Shown here one piece after another: positions 12,036-26,300 of a stretch of DNA of 64,000 bases (position 1 is the first letter of the stretch; every line of letters starts with the position of its first letter). Made by a program: the position numbers and the translations under genes. This DNA comes from Solea solea (lineage: Eukaryota > Chordata > Actinopteri > Pleuronectiformes > Soleidae): contig NC_081145.1 in assembly GCF_958295425.1 (NCBI RefSeq), forward strand, positions 21,684,465 through 21,748,464, in the 5' to 3' direction. The notes beneath the pieces were generated by a model, which was not told where the DNA came from, made no database searches, and saw only the letters and a list, made by a program, of their open reading frames with translations.

Positions 12036-15000
12036 TATATATTTATATCATATTCTGTATCATATTCTGGGGTAATGAAAATGATAATGATAAAATTAGG
12101 ATTTTATTTAAATGTACAAATATTACATCTTCAATTTCTGCTACAGTAAATGCAAACAATTCCACCTAAATTGTTCACTGAGCCTTTAAAGGCCAGTTTT
12201 AGGTTTTACTGTTGATTTCAGGAAACATACAGTAAAAATAAGAGAACATGTTGGTTCAACAACACCATGGATGAGGACACAACCCCCACGTTAATGAAAA
12301 CACTTTTTTTTTTAATCCTTTTTAGGTGATTATAAGTTAATTAAACATAATTATAGATACTGTATTTAATGTCTGCCAGTAATCTCTTCCAAAATCCTAC
12401 ACACAGCTCCTCTGTGATTTAAACCAGTGTGTGTATTGAAAATGAAGGCGAGTGTGTACCTGTAAGCTTTGAGAGAACTCATTAGTGAGAGCAGCAGCTG
12501 TGTCTGTGAGGACGGAGTTCACCAAGTCTCTGTCAGAGGCACAAGTCCTGCCCGCCTCATAAAGGGAGGGAAGCAGCTGCATGGAAAAGATGACAGAAAA
12601 GTTACTGTTAGTATTTGCACTTCCTGCTCACGTCACTTTGTCTCTTTGTCGAATGAAAACCAGTAAAACAGCTATTTTCCTTTTTTTCTTACTAGGAAGT
12701 TACAATGAGATTTAGATCTCCTATAATTTTACTGTTAAAGGTCGACCTTTAATGTCATGACGTATATGAGCTGTTTTTGTGATTGTGTTGTCCCTATCTA
12801 GACAGGAGTGAGTACTCCTGGGGCTCGTTCTATCTTTGCTCTGAGCGGGTACTGGCGATCCAGATGTGGTGACAGGAGACTGGGGATTGGCTGGAGCCCA
12901 GGCGTCCTCCCGGAAGAAGAGCAGAGGAGGGAGATTGTGGAGGCAACAGTGTGTTTGTGACCAAACATAGTTGAATCTGGCAGAGATCTGTGTGATCATT
13001 GTAAATAGTGTAAATATTGCTGTAAATTATATTTGTGTGTTTAGTCACAGTACAGTAGGGATGAGTCACCACTTTTGTTTTGAGCACTGCTTTTCTCCTG
13101 TTTACCAGGCTAGGGAGGTAAGAGATTAGTGTGTGCCTTTGCTTTCTGTTTTGTTTGATAGTCAGTTTCTGGTTGGTGGGAGATTGGGATTTTTGTTTGT
13201 TATTTTGGCCTGGATTTACCCTTTTGGCCAGTCTTTTGTTAATATATTCTCACGAGCACTAAATTATAATAAATTGATCACTGTTGTTGCACTATTTACA
13301 GTCTCATTCATGTTTTTGACTCTACCTTATTTTAATATTCTGCTAACACAGTCAATTTTGAGGTCTTCTCTTTAGATTAATGTGTTGTCTCGGAAAAGAG
13401 TTGATAAGATGAATTTTATTGGGGGGGGTTTTTTCCATTGTTTTTCTGACCCTTGCTCATTCATATGATAAGTCCAACAAAAAGTAAGAATTAAAAAACA
13501 AAATCCCCAAAACTGGACTTAGTTGTGTAGGCAGCAGAAAGCATAACAAAAAGAACAATCACAGCAAAGATGTTATCTTTTACAAACTGACATGGCACAT
13601 GGTCAGTCTTGGAATAAAATGATGTTATAATTATTTAAGTAGATGGGTGCAGTGTGCACCTTGAAAGACTCCCTGGCGTTGTGCAGCACCTCCTGCGCTG
13701 TCAGGATATCGGCCTGGACTTCCTGAATGCTGCACTGGTTTACATGCTGAAGACTGTCCTCCAGCTGTTGACACATACCGTGGACCAGCTGAAAGAGGGC
13801 AGAGACAAAACACAGGTGAAGACACAGGCCTGGACCGCAGCTGGTACATGGAGCTCATCTCATATGATTATTTAATTGAGTACGTATTTATTGTTAAAGG
13901 TCCACTGTGTAACATTTAGGAGGGTTTATTAGCCAAAATTGAATGAATGAATACTACCCCTAAGTATAATTGCTTTAAAAATAAAAATCACTTGGTTTTC
14001 TTCATAATAAGCCTTTTATATAAGCTTAAGGCAAGGGCTTTGCTTTACAGAGGTAATCTTTAGCTACCAGCCCATGGCCAAGTGGAGGGGAATTGAGCTT
14101 TTAAAGGTCAAGGGCACCCCTGAGCAAGGTACCCAGGTGCAGATAAAGTGCTGCCCACTGCTCCTGCACTCACTTTATGTGTGTTCCCAGTTCATGTGTG
14201 TATTCTTATTTGCACACACAAATAAAACTAATTCTAATCGTAATTCACTCACGTTCTACAGCAAGCTCGAACAGACAGTACAAAAAGATAAAAGGATTAA
14301 GATTATTAATGGATTATATTATGTTAGTGTTAAATTGTAGGATTTGTATTATGGTTGTTTATTCTAGTCTTGCATCCCGTTATAATTCTTACCTTTTCAG
14401 ATTGTTGAGATCTGAACACTCGCTGCAGTTCCACTCTGTCAAACTGTCTCTGGTTGTTTCTGTCCAAACACTGTTGAATCTGCTCACACACACACACATA
14501 TGCAGTTTTAAGGGACTGTTATTGACTTTCATTCATTTGGATCGGCCTAACCAAAGCATTATTTCTAAACTTAACCATCACTAGTTAATGCCAATTTAAG
14601 TCTTGGACCTAAACTTAACCAGTTCCTGAGAAATAAGGTTCTGTAGATGCACATGATGTCCTCTGATTAATAGTTTTATTACACATGAGTAGAGCTGAAA
14701 CAATTACTCAATTAATCGTTAACTATTTTGTTGACGATTCATCAACTATTAATTGGTTTGAAGCTTTTTTTCATGATTAAAACAAGATTTCTGATTGTTT
14801 TAGCTTCTTAAATGTGAATATTTTCTAGATTATTTGCCCCATATAACAAAGAAATCCTTTAAACTGAATCATTTTGGTTTGTGGACAAAACAAGACATTC
14901 AAGAATATCATAATTTCCAGGTTTGACAAACACTGATCAACATTTTTTTAGCGTTTTCTGACATTTTATGGACCAAACGATTACTGGATTAATCGAAAAA

Positions 15001-16169
15001 ATTATCAATAGATTAATCCATTATGAAAATAATCGTTAGTTGTAGCTCTATACATGAGCTAATGGCAACATTGTAACCTGTATCCATCACCACAGTGACT
15101 TCAAGGTACTGTAGGTCAGAGAGAGGTCAGAGGTCAATTCAGAGAGAGGGGGGGGAGCTTCTATTGACTGTTCTACTACAACTACTTTGCATACAGGTCC
15201 CTTCAGTATAAAGATGGCTGCTAGATGGTTGCTCCAGACGGCTGTGCCGGCAGCGTGTGAATGGGTATGAAAGATGTTTGATAGAAAACGTGCTGCTGTA
15301 GTATTAAGTGTAAGTGCAGCACGATATAAATACAGACCATTTCCAGCATAAAAAAAAAACAGACAGTAAATGCAATAAATAAAAGGCAGCCCGTGGCCAA
15401 GTGGAAAGGGAACTTGGCTTGTAACCGCTACTCAGTGTGGCAGCCCACTGCTCCTAATTCTAGGATGGGTCAAATGCAGAGAAACAATTTCCCTAAGGGG
15501 ATTAATAAAGTATAAATCTTAAATCTTAAATCTTCAATGTGTCAACTTCAGCAGAGACTGTGTCTATGTCATCTGCTCATGCACAAGTGGAGCTCAACAT
15601 CAGCTATTGCTGCAGCTTTGATACAATTCCCCTGCTCGGCCTGACCTTTTATAGCACAACACATTCTCACAGACAGACAGGCACGTGGAGGAAAACAAGA
15701 TGTGAGGCATGAAAGAAAAGTGTACGTACAGTGCATACATTATTGCTCATTACACACGCTGACCTTGTGCAGGGCCTCTTTTGTTCTGTCAGGGTTGCCG
15801 CGGTAACTCTGTGTGATGTCAGCCAGAGGGAGAGACACCTGCTGCAGAGTGAAGTTCCTGCACAACGTGGAAAATCCCACCGTCAAAATGTACAATACAA
15901 CTTTGCAATGAGAGCCTCTTGTAGACAGATGTATAATGGCTTATATTAGAATATAATTAATAAACACTTAAAAAAACCAAAAACAATTACAGACAAGTAC
16001 TAACGGTGACATTATCTCACGATGTGTGCGCATTAGTTACCTTTGTCTTTACTCTAATAAACACTGATGTTGTCTGGTCCTAATGAGGCAGAACCTCATT
16101 CCTGAGGCACTGGTCAAGTTTAGGACTAGGTTAGGGTAATGCATAGGGCAATGGTTAGGCTGTTACAGA

Positions 16170-16213
<44 letters not shown>

Positions 16214-19200
16214 TGTGTTACCTTTCCAAAGCTTCAGCCACATCCTGGTATCCCTTGGCGGTGATATTGTTTCTGTCCCATGTTAGAGTCCTTGAAAAGA
16301 GAGGTAGGTAGGTAGGTGGGTAGGTGGCACAAACACTCTAGCAGCAAGGCACATGCTTAATGTTAGTTTAGCTTCAAATTATGTAATAATGACATCTAGT
16401 GGCAAACAGTAGATCCACAGCTCTTGATAGAAATAATGGTTGTAAATGTTTCAGCAAAATGCTGATATGGAACAATAATTTGCACAATGATTCAATTTCT
16501 CTTCTTCCTGTGTGTGTGTGGGTGTGTGTTCACCTCAGTCGGGTGTTATTTATCAGGGCTTTAGCCACCATTTTGGCTCCAGTGTCTCCAATGTGGTTCC
16601 CACTGATATCGAGTTCTGCCAAAGCCGCTTGGCCTCCCAAAGCACTCAGCAGAATGTGAATCCCCGTCTTCAGCTTGGAGTCGCACACTGACAGATACTG
16701 CAAGGGCTGCACAACCACATTCAGCTGAGCACACAAACTGATCATGTATAACACAACGTAGGGTGGGGAGATAATACATTTGTGTGGGCTGCAAAGGCTA
16801 CTTTATCGGTTTGTACATAATTGATCCAAATGTAATACATACTGTACTCTAATTTCATCACTTACAGGAATTCAGAGTGAAAGAAATGGAAGGAGTTGTT
16901 ACTCACACACTCTTCGTCCTGAATGAGCTGAGCAATGCGGTGAAGAACATCAGTGAGAGCTCTTGTAGAAGGAGAGAAAAACAAGAAAACAACATGTAGG
17001 AGAAGACAAGACAGGACCAGAAGACGAACAGAGGGAACCTGGTCTCTGAGTCTTAAGATATAGATAGATATATCTATATCTTAGATATATTGGAACAACA
17101 GCAGGAACTGGTTTCATGTTTTCCACACCTGGACTTCATGGCAAAGTTCCTCCCCAGCGCGAGACGTTTGAGAGAATGACACTGACCGAGCGATAGGACC
17201 AGAGTCACCATGTCATTCTCAAAACCTACACAACAGCGGGGAGAAGAGAGAGAGAAATAAAGCAACAGTGTATATCAACAGTCTATTCACTTTTTTAATG
17301 AAAAAGAACCCTTTTTAACTTTAAAACGCCATGGTTTTAATGTTCTCTATGTTGTATTTTTGAGTCACGGCACATTTTTCTGTCTTCTTAATCATTTTAG
17401 ACATTTTAGATGCTGAGAAAGTGCATGTGTGTACCATTGTCAGAGATATCCAGACTTCCGATCGCTGTAGCTTCAGAGATGTGCTCCTGTATCACCTGGG
17501 CTCCGACTGAACGTAACTACACACACAAACACACACACACACACACAAACTTGTTTTATATCTTACCCTAACCTTAACATCACAACTAAGTGCCTAACTT
17601 GAATCCTTACCCTAACCTAAACCCAATTCTAACCCTAATCCTTAAACCAGGTCTTAACCCTGAAAAAGCCCTTTAAATGTGAAGGGGCCCAGACAAAATG
17701 TCCCCACAAAGATGGAGGTTTTTACAGGTTTTTTTTTTGGACCTCACAAAGATATAATTACAAGTACACACATTTCTACTTCAATTACTCGTTACAAATA
17801 GTGCGTGTGTGTGTGTACCGCACAACTGCTGAGGTCCAGCTCCAGCTCTAACAGACGAGTGTTGGTTGCCAGGCCCTGCAGTAATAACCTGAAAAATCAT
17901 ATAATCAGTTCAAACACAACTTCTCTGACCTCTTCAACTGACTCATTAGCCACAGACTCACTGATGAGTTTGAAATGTTGATGTTGTCGAGGTTATTCTA
18001 AAAAGGTGAGTTTGCTCTCTACTTGGGTGATTTGAAACTAAAAATAAACAGCATTTTTTTTAAGTCAAATTAGATATGCCTTTAAGTCAAGAATGAACGT
18101 TAAATAAATAGAACAGAAATGAACAACAATGATATGAAACCAACGTACCTGAGAGCTTGTGGAGGCAGTTTGGTTTCAGAAAGGCCCACATATTTCAGCT
18201 CACAGCTCTGTCTGAAGAACTCTCCAATACTTCTGGTCACGCGTCGCATCTTTCTGCACACACACACACACAAATTTGGCAGAAATTGGAGATAAAATAA
18301 TTATTTCATATGGACAATATACAGAATGAGCCTTTCATATTTCAATCAGGAGTTGTGTCAGATCCAACACACTGTGCCTTGAACGTTAAATGAATAGTTT
18401 TTTTAAGTGTGGTTGTACTGACCCTCCTAAACACAAGGAAAAACGGGTTTTAGCCAGTTAACAAAAGGTTTTGCCTAATTAAATTAAGCCTACTTAAGTT
18501 TTTGGTATCTTAAGAACTTGTAGAACATCTAGAAAATCTGAGAAAATGTCTTTACCAGTTTACAGTTGCCTTGTTTGATAAGTTTTTGACTTAGGTCACT
18601 CAAAACGAAGGATTTCACACAACAAAAGTCCAAAATAAAACATAAAGTGAGTCACGAGTCTATTAGTGAAGTAATAATGATTTCCGTGGTGCCTCAGTGA
18701 CTCCGGGAGAGTTTCACCTGTGGCTGAAAGGATTCCTCGCCAGGTTCAGATGATGCAGTTTGTCACAACAGCCAGACGAAAGGGACACAAATAACTGTGA
18801 GAGATAAGAGTCACAAGTGAGGGATTCCTCTCTCAGGACAGAAGGTGTGTATAACTAAAAAAAAAAAGCCACTTAATTCAAGAAGCTGAAGAATAGATAG
18901 TACAAAAAAATCTACAAAATAAAAGACTGATCAAGCTCCAGAGCTGGTACTAAACATATGTACCTACATAATGTATTAATCACTCTTATTGTTATGAATT
19001 ATTATTAATCAGTAATTAATCATTATAGATTCATGAATGTCTGAACTACAGTGTGAAGCCTTAAGAGTAAGGTTTCATATCTGAGCTAAGCAGCTTTATT
19101 TATTTTGAATGATGCATCACATCATCTCTGTGTGTTGTTGGCTGGCTGTACAAAATCATTTTTGTACATAAAACATAAACTTCCTCTGTCACTCACCGTG

Positions 19201-19464
19201 TCCAGTGGGCAGTTGGTGTCACTGAGGTCCAGGTGAGACAGAGAGTTAGATCTGGACAAGAACCTGAAGAGAAACTGCAAGACAATAGATGCACATGGTT
19301 GTGTGTCACAAAAACAGGTGAAATAAAAGCTGGTGCACATACATGGTCCCAACCCTGCATGTACAGTAGACATTTAAATACATTTGTAAAATTACATTGA
19401 GATAAATTCTCAATGATATTCTTGTTCATAAAAACATCATTCTAAAGTGTAGTTTTTTATTTTA

Positions 19465-19505
<41 letters not shown>

Positions 19506-20331
19506 ATACACCCAGTCTTGTAAAGCATGTAGATCAGGGGTGTCCAAACAAACAGCGGGCCAGATTTGAAAGTGTGAAAATGGTTCCTTCAGATCTTTCC
19601 ACCATAACTTTATCTTCATAGTCACATTTATCATTTTTAAATGGAAATGTAACCAAATCTAAGCCCCGCTGGAGTGAACAAATGAAACAAATCTGCCTTT
19701 CTTTCACATCTGGATTGAGAGGGATGACACATACACATGCCCAGTCCATCCCTGGCTTAAATAACACGATAAAAGTGAAGCTGCGGGCTGTACAAAAACT
19801 GATGAGGGCCGTGACTGCCCACGGGCTGGACATTGGACATGTCTGATATAGATGAAGCTTGATAATATGATGGTTTCATAGTGAGGACACACATTGACCT
19901 AATTCATATTCTAATCCCTTACTCTAACCTTAACTATCACAACTAAATGCCTGACCCTAACTCTAATCTAAACTCAATTCTAACCCCAACCCTAAAACCA
20001 ACTCTTAACCCTCAAAAAGCTCCTTTTAACTCACTCCCTTAGGTTTACAAGTTGTTTTGGTCCTCACAAAGACACCCATACAAGAACACACACAAACACA
20101 CAGACTCTGGTTTCCATACTTCAGTGGACATTATATTGACTTATATTAATTTCCTGGAGACTTACTCTAACTTTAACCATAACTACAACTGTCTTAGCCC
20201 AACCCTTAACTTAACCCTAACCATACAACATGTCTTCAACTTGACGTAAATGTAATCATTTACGTCACGGGGACTTCTTTTTCGTCCCCAAATCCCCAGA
20301 TTAGGGTGCTCACAACTTGAGAAATCCCTGG

Positions 20332-20366
<35 letters not shown>

Positions 20367-23300
20367 GCACACGCAGAGCAGAACATACCGTGGCCTCCTC
20401 ACTGACCAGGCAGCTGGAGTTACCGGACAGATCGAGGTGGGTCAGAGAAGCTGAGAAGGGTTGAGTGGAGGACAACATCTGACTCAGACAGCCCAGACCT
20501 GGAGACAGGGGTGTTAAAAACATGCACTAAATGTGAGCATCCATGAGTAACTTTGTCAAGTAAGGGAGAAGAATGACTGATAGAGGGTGAGAACATTACA
20601 TTACTTCCATATTGGGGCAAAAAGCCAGATGACATAATGCGTACATGTGTACCTCTTGAAGTCATTGACACGCGGGACAGCGAAAGGTGTTTGAGTCCTT
20701 CACAGAGATTCCCCAACTCGTGACTGAGGGCCATCACTCCTGAGAACAAAACCACAAACACACAGACACACACTTACTGAAATCCAATGTATACAAACAC
20801 CTTAGCTGTTCTTTGTGACAAGCTTTGTGCACATAATCAAACATTAGAGATGGTTTTTGTGGGTTTTTTGTAGTTGTATGATGAATAAAACCTCACAAAT
20901 ACTTGATTGCGCCACTGAATCGATGAATTCCTGCAGCAAAGTCCGGCGAGAAAATCAGCATTTTTAGCTCATGAGGACACAGGAGCTGTTGGTCTACTGA
21001 TAAGTGTATGTCACTGAGGTAAATGTGAATAAAGCATTTCAGACAGATGTCTCAAAATAATCGATTTGGATCAACAACTCCTGTGTACATGAACATGAAA
21101 TTGCTGGTTATCTCTTTGGACCCACTGTACCTTTTTTCTTGTTGCTCTTTCGGCTTCTCTCTCTCTCGGGGCCGCCACAGCAAATGATCCACATTGCTCA
21201 TCCTGACACTAGGACACTGGATGTGGCCTCCCCAGTGGGTCAATTTAGAGTGAGCAATGGGGAGTGGGTACCTTGCTCAGGTTTGTTTACCCCAGCCCTT
21301 GACTTGATGGGGATTCAAATCCAGTTACAAGCCCAGTTCTCCTCCATCTCTATGGGCTTACCATACTATGCTTAAATCCATACCTCTCAGCTGTGATGTG
21401 TGAATCTTACCTTTGTCTTCGATCGGATTGCCCGAGAGGTTGATGCAACGCAGGGTAGAGGAGGCGTGCTCTCGCAAGGCAGCTGCCATTTTCACGGCAA
21501 AATCCCTGCAGCGGATTAAGGAGGTTACTTCTCCACTTTAGACTCTAAATTATACGTATTATTTACATTTATTTCCAAGGGAAATCTACTTTGAAACACA
21601 TTGTTCAGATAGATGTGTCTGATTACATGTCTGCACACAGTCACATATACAGTACACTCACACTTTGAGTCCACTGGCCTCCAGCGAGAGCTCCTCCAGA
21701 CTAGGAGACTTGGACAGCAGGAAGGTCAACTGTTCCTGGACATCTGCCGACTGACGGGACAAACTTTATAAGTTAGGGATAAAATAAGATTTCCTTTTCA
21801 CACCAAAGATTCAAGCTAATTCTTCACTGACTCCAGAATGGCTCCGGCTGAATTAGCATTTTGAATCAAACAAGAACAAAACTGAATTAAAGGAATACTT
21901 CTACTACTACTGATGTGTATTTAGCTTTGTATTACTAGAATAGGGGTAGTGTTTCTGAAAACGTGTGCTTCCCAACCTCAGTTTCCCCTGACTTGAGAAA
22001 TATCTTTCCTAGACATCACCAGAATGTAAACAGTGTCCGCCATCTTTGCTAACAGCTACGCTAACAGGACCAAGTGTCACTGGTGGGCACAAGAATGAAG
22101 ATATTTCTCCACTCCGGGGAAACTGAGGTTGGGGAAAAATACTACTAGCCCTATTCTAGAGATACAAAGCTAAATGTAAATAGCTGAAGTATTCCTTTAC
22201 GTGACAACACATGCAAACTTTACCAGTTTGATTTCTTTGCTGTAGATCATGGTAAACCACTGGTTGAAGGACAGAGCTGCTACTGTTAAGGCCAAGTCGC
22301 TGAGAAAAGGGAGAAAAAGAGACATTTAGTGCTCATTTAGTCACAAGGCGTCACGGGATGGAACTATTGGAATCTCACCTGTTGTCTAAGTGGCTGAAGT
22401 CACAGAGGTTGAAGTGTCTACAATTGTGGATGTAGTAGATGTTGTCAACATCCTGCCAAACACAGTCAATGCACCAGTGCCGACATTCAAATCACGTCAA
22501 GTGGCTTTAAAAGGTCCAATATGCAGCAGTTAGCCTCACATGATATCAGGAAACAAATGATAAGATAAATGATCATGTTTTGTGCAGTGTTATTGTGCAA
22601 TATATTTGTTATTTTAAAGCTGAATTACTTCTCTCAAATGTGTACATCAGTGCTGACTGTGATTGTGGGGTTAAATGAATGTTTGCTGGAACGTGTGAGT
22701 GTGTATATTTATTACATACTTATTCATTTATAAGTCCGTATCCTGAATTTCGTTGTATTTTCTTATAAAGTTTCTAATCTAATCTGATAAGATCTTTATT
22801 ATTCTGACAATGTGGACATTCATGACATTTGTACTCAGAGGTTAAAAGGAAAAAAAACACACAATAAAAAAGACAAAGTTAGTGAAGAAAAGGATTTAAA
22901 CACAGTGAGAGCTGCTGCCACAAGGAGGCGCATGGGGTCATAGGACACCATACAAATAAATAGTGAAGTAGTAATGTCTTGAGTAAAGAGTGACGTCACA
23001 CTCCTATGTGTTGATGCAGCTGCATTTAAGGACCATTTAGTAATGATAGACACTATCAGAGACAGTTCATACTTTCTAATCAAACAGTTTATAGTTAAGT
23101 TATTTCAGGCGTTATACTTGAGGGAGTCCCTGATTATTATTTTTTTTAATCTTACAGTTGCTCTTTGGCTGAGAATAAATCAATGTTTATAATGTTTATG
23201 TTTTGATTACAAGTTCACAGGTTTTGCTCAAACATAACAGCTGAGCGCTGGCAGTGAAACAAGACTCAAAGCTTCCAACCAGAAGGGAACCCTGCAGGTT

Positions 23301-26300
23301 TACTTCCAAAGAAATGTTGTTTTGTTTTCTGTTATGGTCACTTATCGATAGTGGACGATTTCAGTAAAGCAGTGACATACCCACTGGATCTCCTCTCGAA
23401 ATGACATCTCATTGAAATCACACAGAGCAGCGTAGGTGTCAGAGAATCCTCCTGGAGAACACACAAACACAAACACTGTGAATACATGGATTTCCTTCAA
23501 ACAAATAAAAAAGGGGCCCCTAATGATTCTCTCTGATATCACACAGCCTCAGACTATCACAGGGAGAAGAATGTTTACAGCAGCCATGGACAAACAGACT
23601 CTGATCAGCCCTGCAGTCATAACAGTGTGAAATGAAAGGTGTTTACCACAGGGTCCAGGCCGACTGTTCAGCTGCTCCTCTATCACAGCAGCCAGCGTGT
23701 TGAGTCTTTGCTGCAAATCTGCAGGAATCGTCTTTAACAGCTTTCTGTGGAATGGAGGACAGCTCATTTATCAGTGTGTGTGTGCATGTGTGTATTTGTG
23801 TGTGTTTAGGGGCCCGTTTCAGAAAGCAGGTTTAGTGAAAACTCTGAGTTAGTTAACCCTGAGATGAGGGGAACTCTGGTTTTTTCGGTTTCACAAAGCT
23901 GAGTCAGTTACCCTGGCAACAACAACGTGAACCTAACCTGCTTGCTGGCAGGTTTTCTTCCTCCTGCTGAGGCAGCTGTCTGACACTCCGTCTCATTTCT
24001 TCATTCATACAGTCGATATCAAAACACGTATCAGAGGAACTCAAATCAATCAAAAAACAATATTTTGCCAATATTTTAGAGACGCCCCCAAAATCTCACA
24101 AATCATGTTTCCAGGGGAGCTCATGTCTCATTAAGGGGGGGTGAGACCCTCCTGGCTCCCCCGTAGTTCGCACCAACATTGTGACTCTGTGCACATTAAG
24201 ACTCTGTGTTACTGTAGGCTAATAATCACTGTAGACACTCTCTGGTAATGTAGACATCATGTACTGCAGCATTTCAACATCCATTCATGAAATGAAAGCC
24301 TGTTAAATGATGAATGAGTGGATTACACTGTATAAAATATAATAGTGTTCCTTTATTGACTCCTCTCTTCACTCCTGTTTTTGAAGATAAATGTCATGGT
24401 CACTGACATGCGTTAATATTTCTGCTCAACTTGATTAAAATGGAGGCTGTGCTCTTTGTTTACCCGTTGCCATGGTGAATCGTAGTATCAGAGCTCCGTT
24501 GATGAGGGCTGATGAGACCCAAAACTCAGAGTTTGACAGCTCAACCTAGAGTTAATGTTTTTAACTCAGAGTTTGTTGATCCTGCTTTCTGAAACGGGCC
24601 CCAGGTCAAGGAGTGAGACTCACCCCGGAGATGAATCAGGGAAGATCCACTTCAGTGAAGCAGTCATGTGACTGACCATGGCCTCAAGATCCTTGACGTG
24701 CAACACGCTGAAAGACAAAGTCTGCCGGTCTGTCTTCAACACAATCTGCAACATATACACACACACACACACGTCACATTACGTTCCTTTACAAAAAACA
24801 AAAACAAATAAAAACAAGTTTACTTATGTTGAGTTTTTGTGTTTAACCTGTGTTAGGCTGTGGATTTCGATGGAGCAGATCTCCAGGTAGCTGAACGTGC
24901 TCTCCACCTGTCAACATGAACACAGATACAGTATGTGTGTGAAAAAAGGTAACACAACTTTGTACATAAAACCTCAACTATCTCTAACCACATAGATGTG
25001 AAATCGGCCCACAAATCATCACAGGATTCAAATGATGGTAAACTGAAACGCTTAAATTCATATTTTATCTTGAGCAGAAGGTTTCGTGTCTCTGGGCTTG
25101 GAAATGTTCTTTTCAAACCTGAGAAATCTAGATAATTAGTTGTTTAGAAAGTTTTAATGAGTCAGGAACAAACATGGGTATTTACCCTGACAGGTTCCTT
25201 GTTCACAACCAGGTAACCTCTCCACAGACTCAGCACCTGCGACAGAGAGACATGACAGCGGTTAGAGACTTGTATCTAAACACTATTCAATACCAGGGGC
25301 TTTATGTCTCATAGTCCATGTCCAGAATTCTACTCAACAATGGATCAGTGATGACACCTGCTCGAGAGAACCAACGGCAGTGGTGACCTCTGAAGAAGGT
25401 CTCACAGGGTCATACTGTCAGGAAGAAATGCCTCGTATGCGTAAAGACACAGAAATATGAGCGTTCAAGTTTTGAAGGGAGGGAAGAGACAAAGATTGGT
25501 GGATGTGGGAGAAAAAGGTTTACAATAATGACCTTACTTTTCATTTATAGACGCCTTTCAGGACACTTGACGTCACCGTACAACGTACAAAGACAGTACT
25601 AGATGCAATTGTGAAATAAAATACAAGAAACAACATTGTCTTCTGTTACAGAAGACAATATAAAGTGCATGAAAGGGAAGAGGTGAGTTTTGAAGATGGA
25701 GAGAGAATCAGAGTTTCTGATGTCATGTGGTACGTTGTTCCATAGGCGAGGAGGAACCTAATGTTATACAATAAACTCTAAGTGTAACTTAGTGTCATAT
25801 TTTAAAAGGTGCTTTTTACTTTTAGTAAAGTAATTTGCTTATAACGTACTTGTACTTTAAGTGTAGTTCTCCAGTACACCAATCATACAACACTACAGAC
25901 GCCCATAACACAGGTTTAACATGAAGGTAGCTCTTATAGCAGACACAACAGCTGCTTCACCCACAGTTATACCCAATATTTCATGTTTATTCGACCCAGA
26001 TACAGGCTTTATTCAGCATAAAAAAAACTCTCAACATACCACTTTTTCTTATCAAGCACACAAGACAAACACAAGATTAAAAAGTCTTCATTGTGTCCGA
26101 CTCACCACAAACGTGCTGGTCGACCTCACACATGGCTGACTGTGGTTCAGGACGACGGGCGTCACCAGACAAACCCTGTGAGGCTTCAGCAGCTCTGAGA
26201 TCTGATCTGCACACAGGAGCACACACCACAGGTCAGACCCTGAACTTCATCGTCGACCTGTCACAGTGAGCCGGGTGATGGCTCACAGAGATTCAAGGAG

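Noticed and set aside
12730..13375. Possible LTR or retroelement tail around 12.7-13.4 kb
   Set aside because: The texture (TTGTTTGTTATTTTGGCCTGG and similar) recalls a retroelement end. I could not find matching terminal repeats, a polypurine tract or a second copy in the window.
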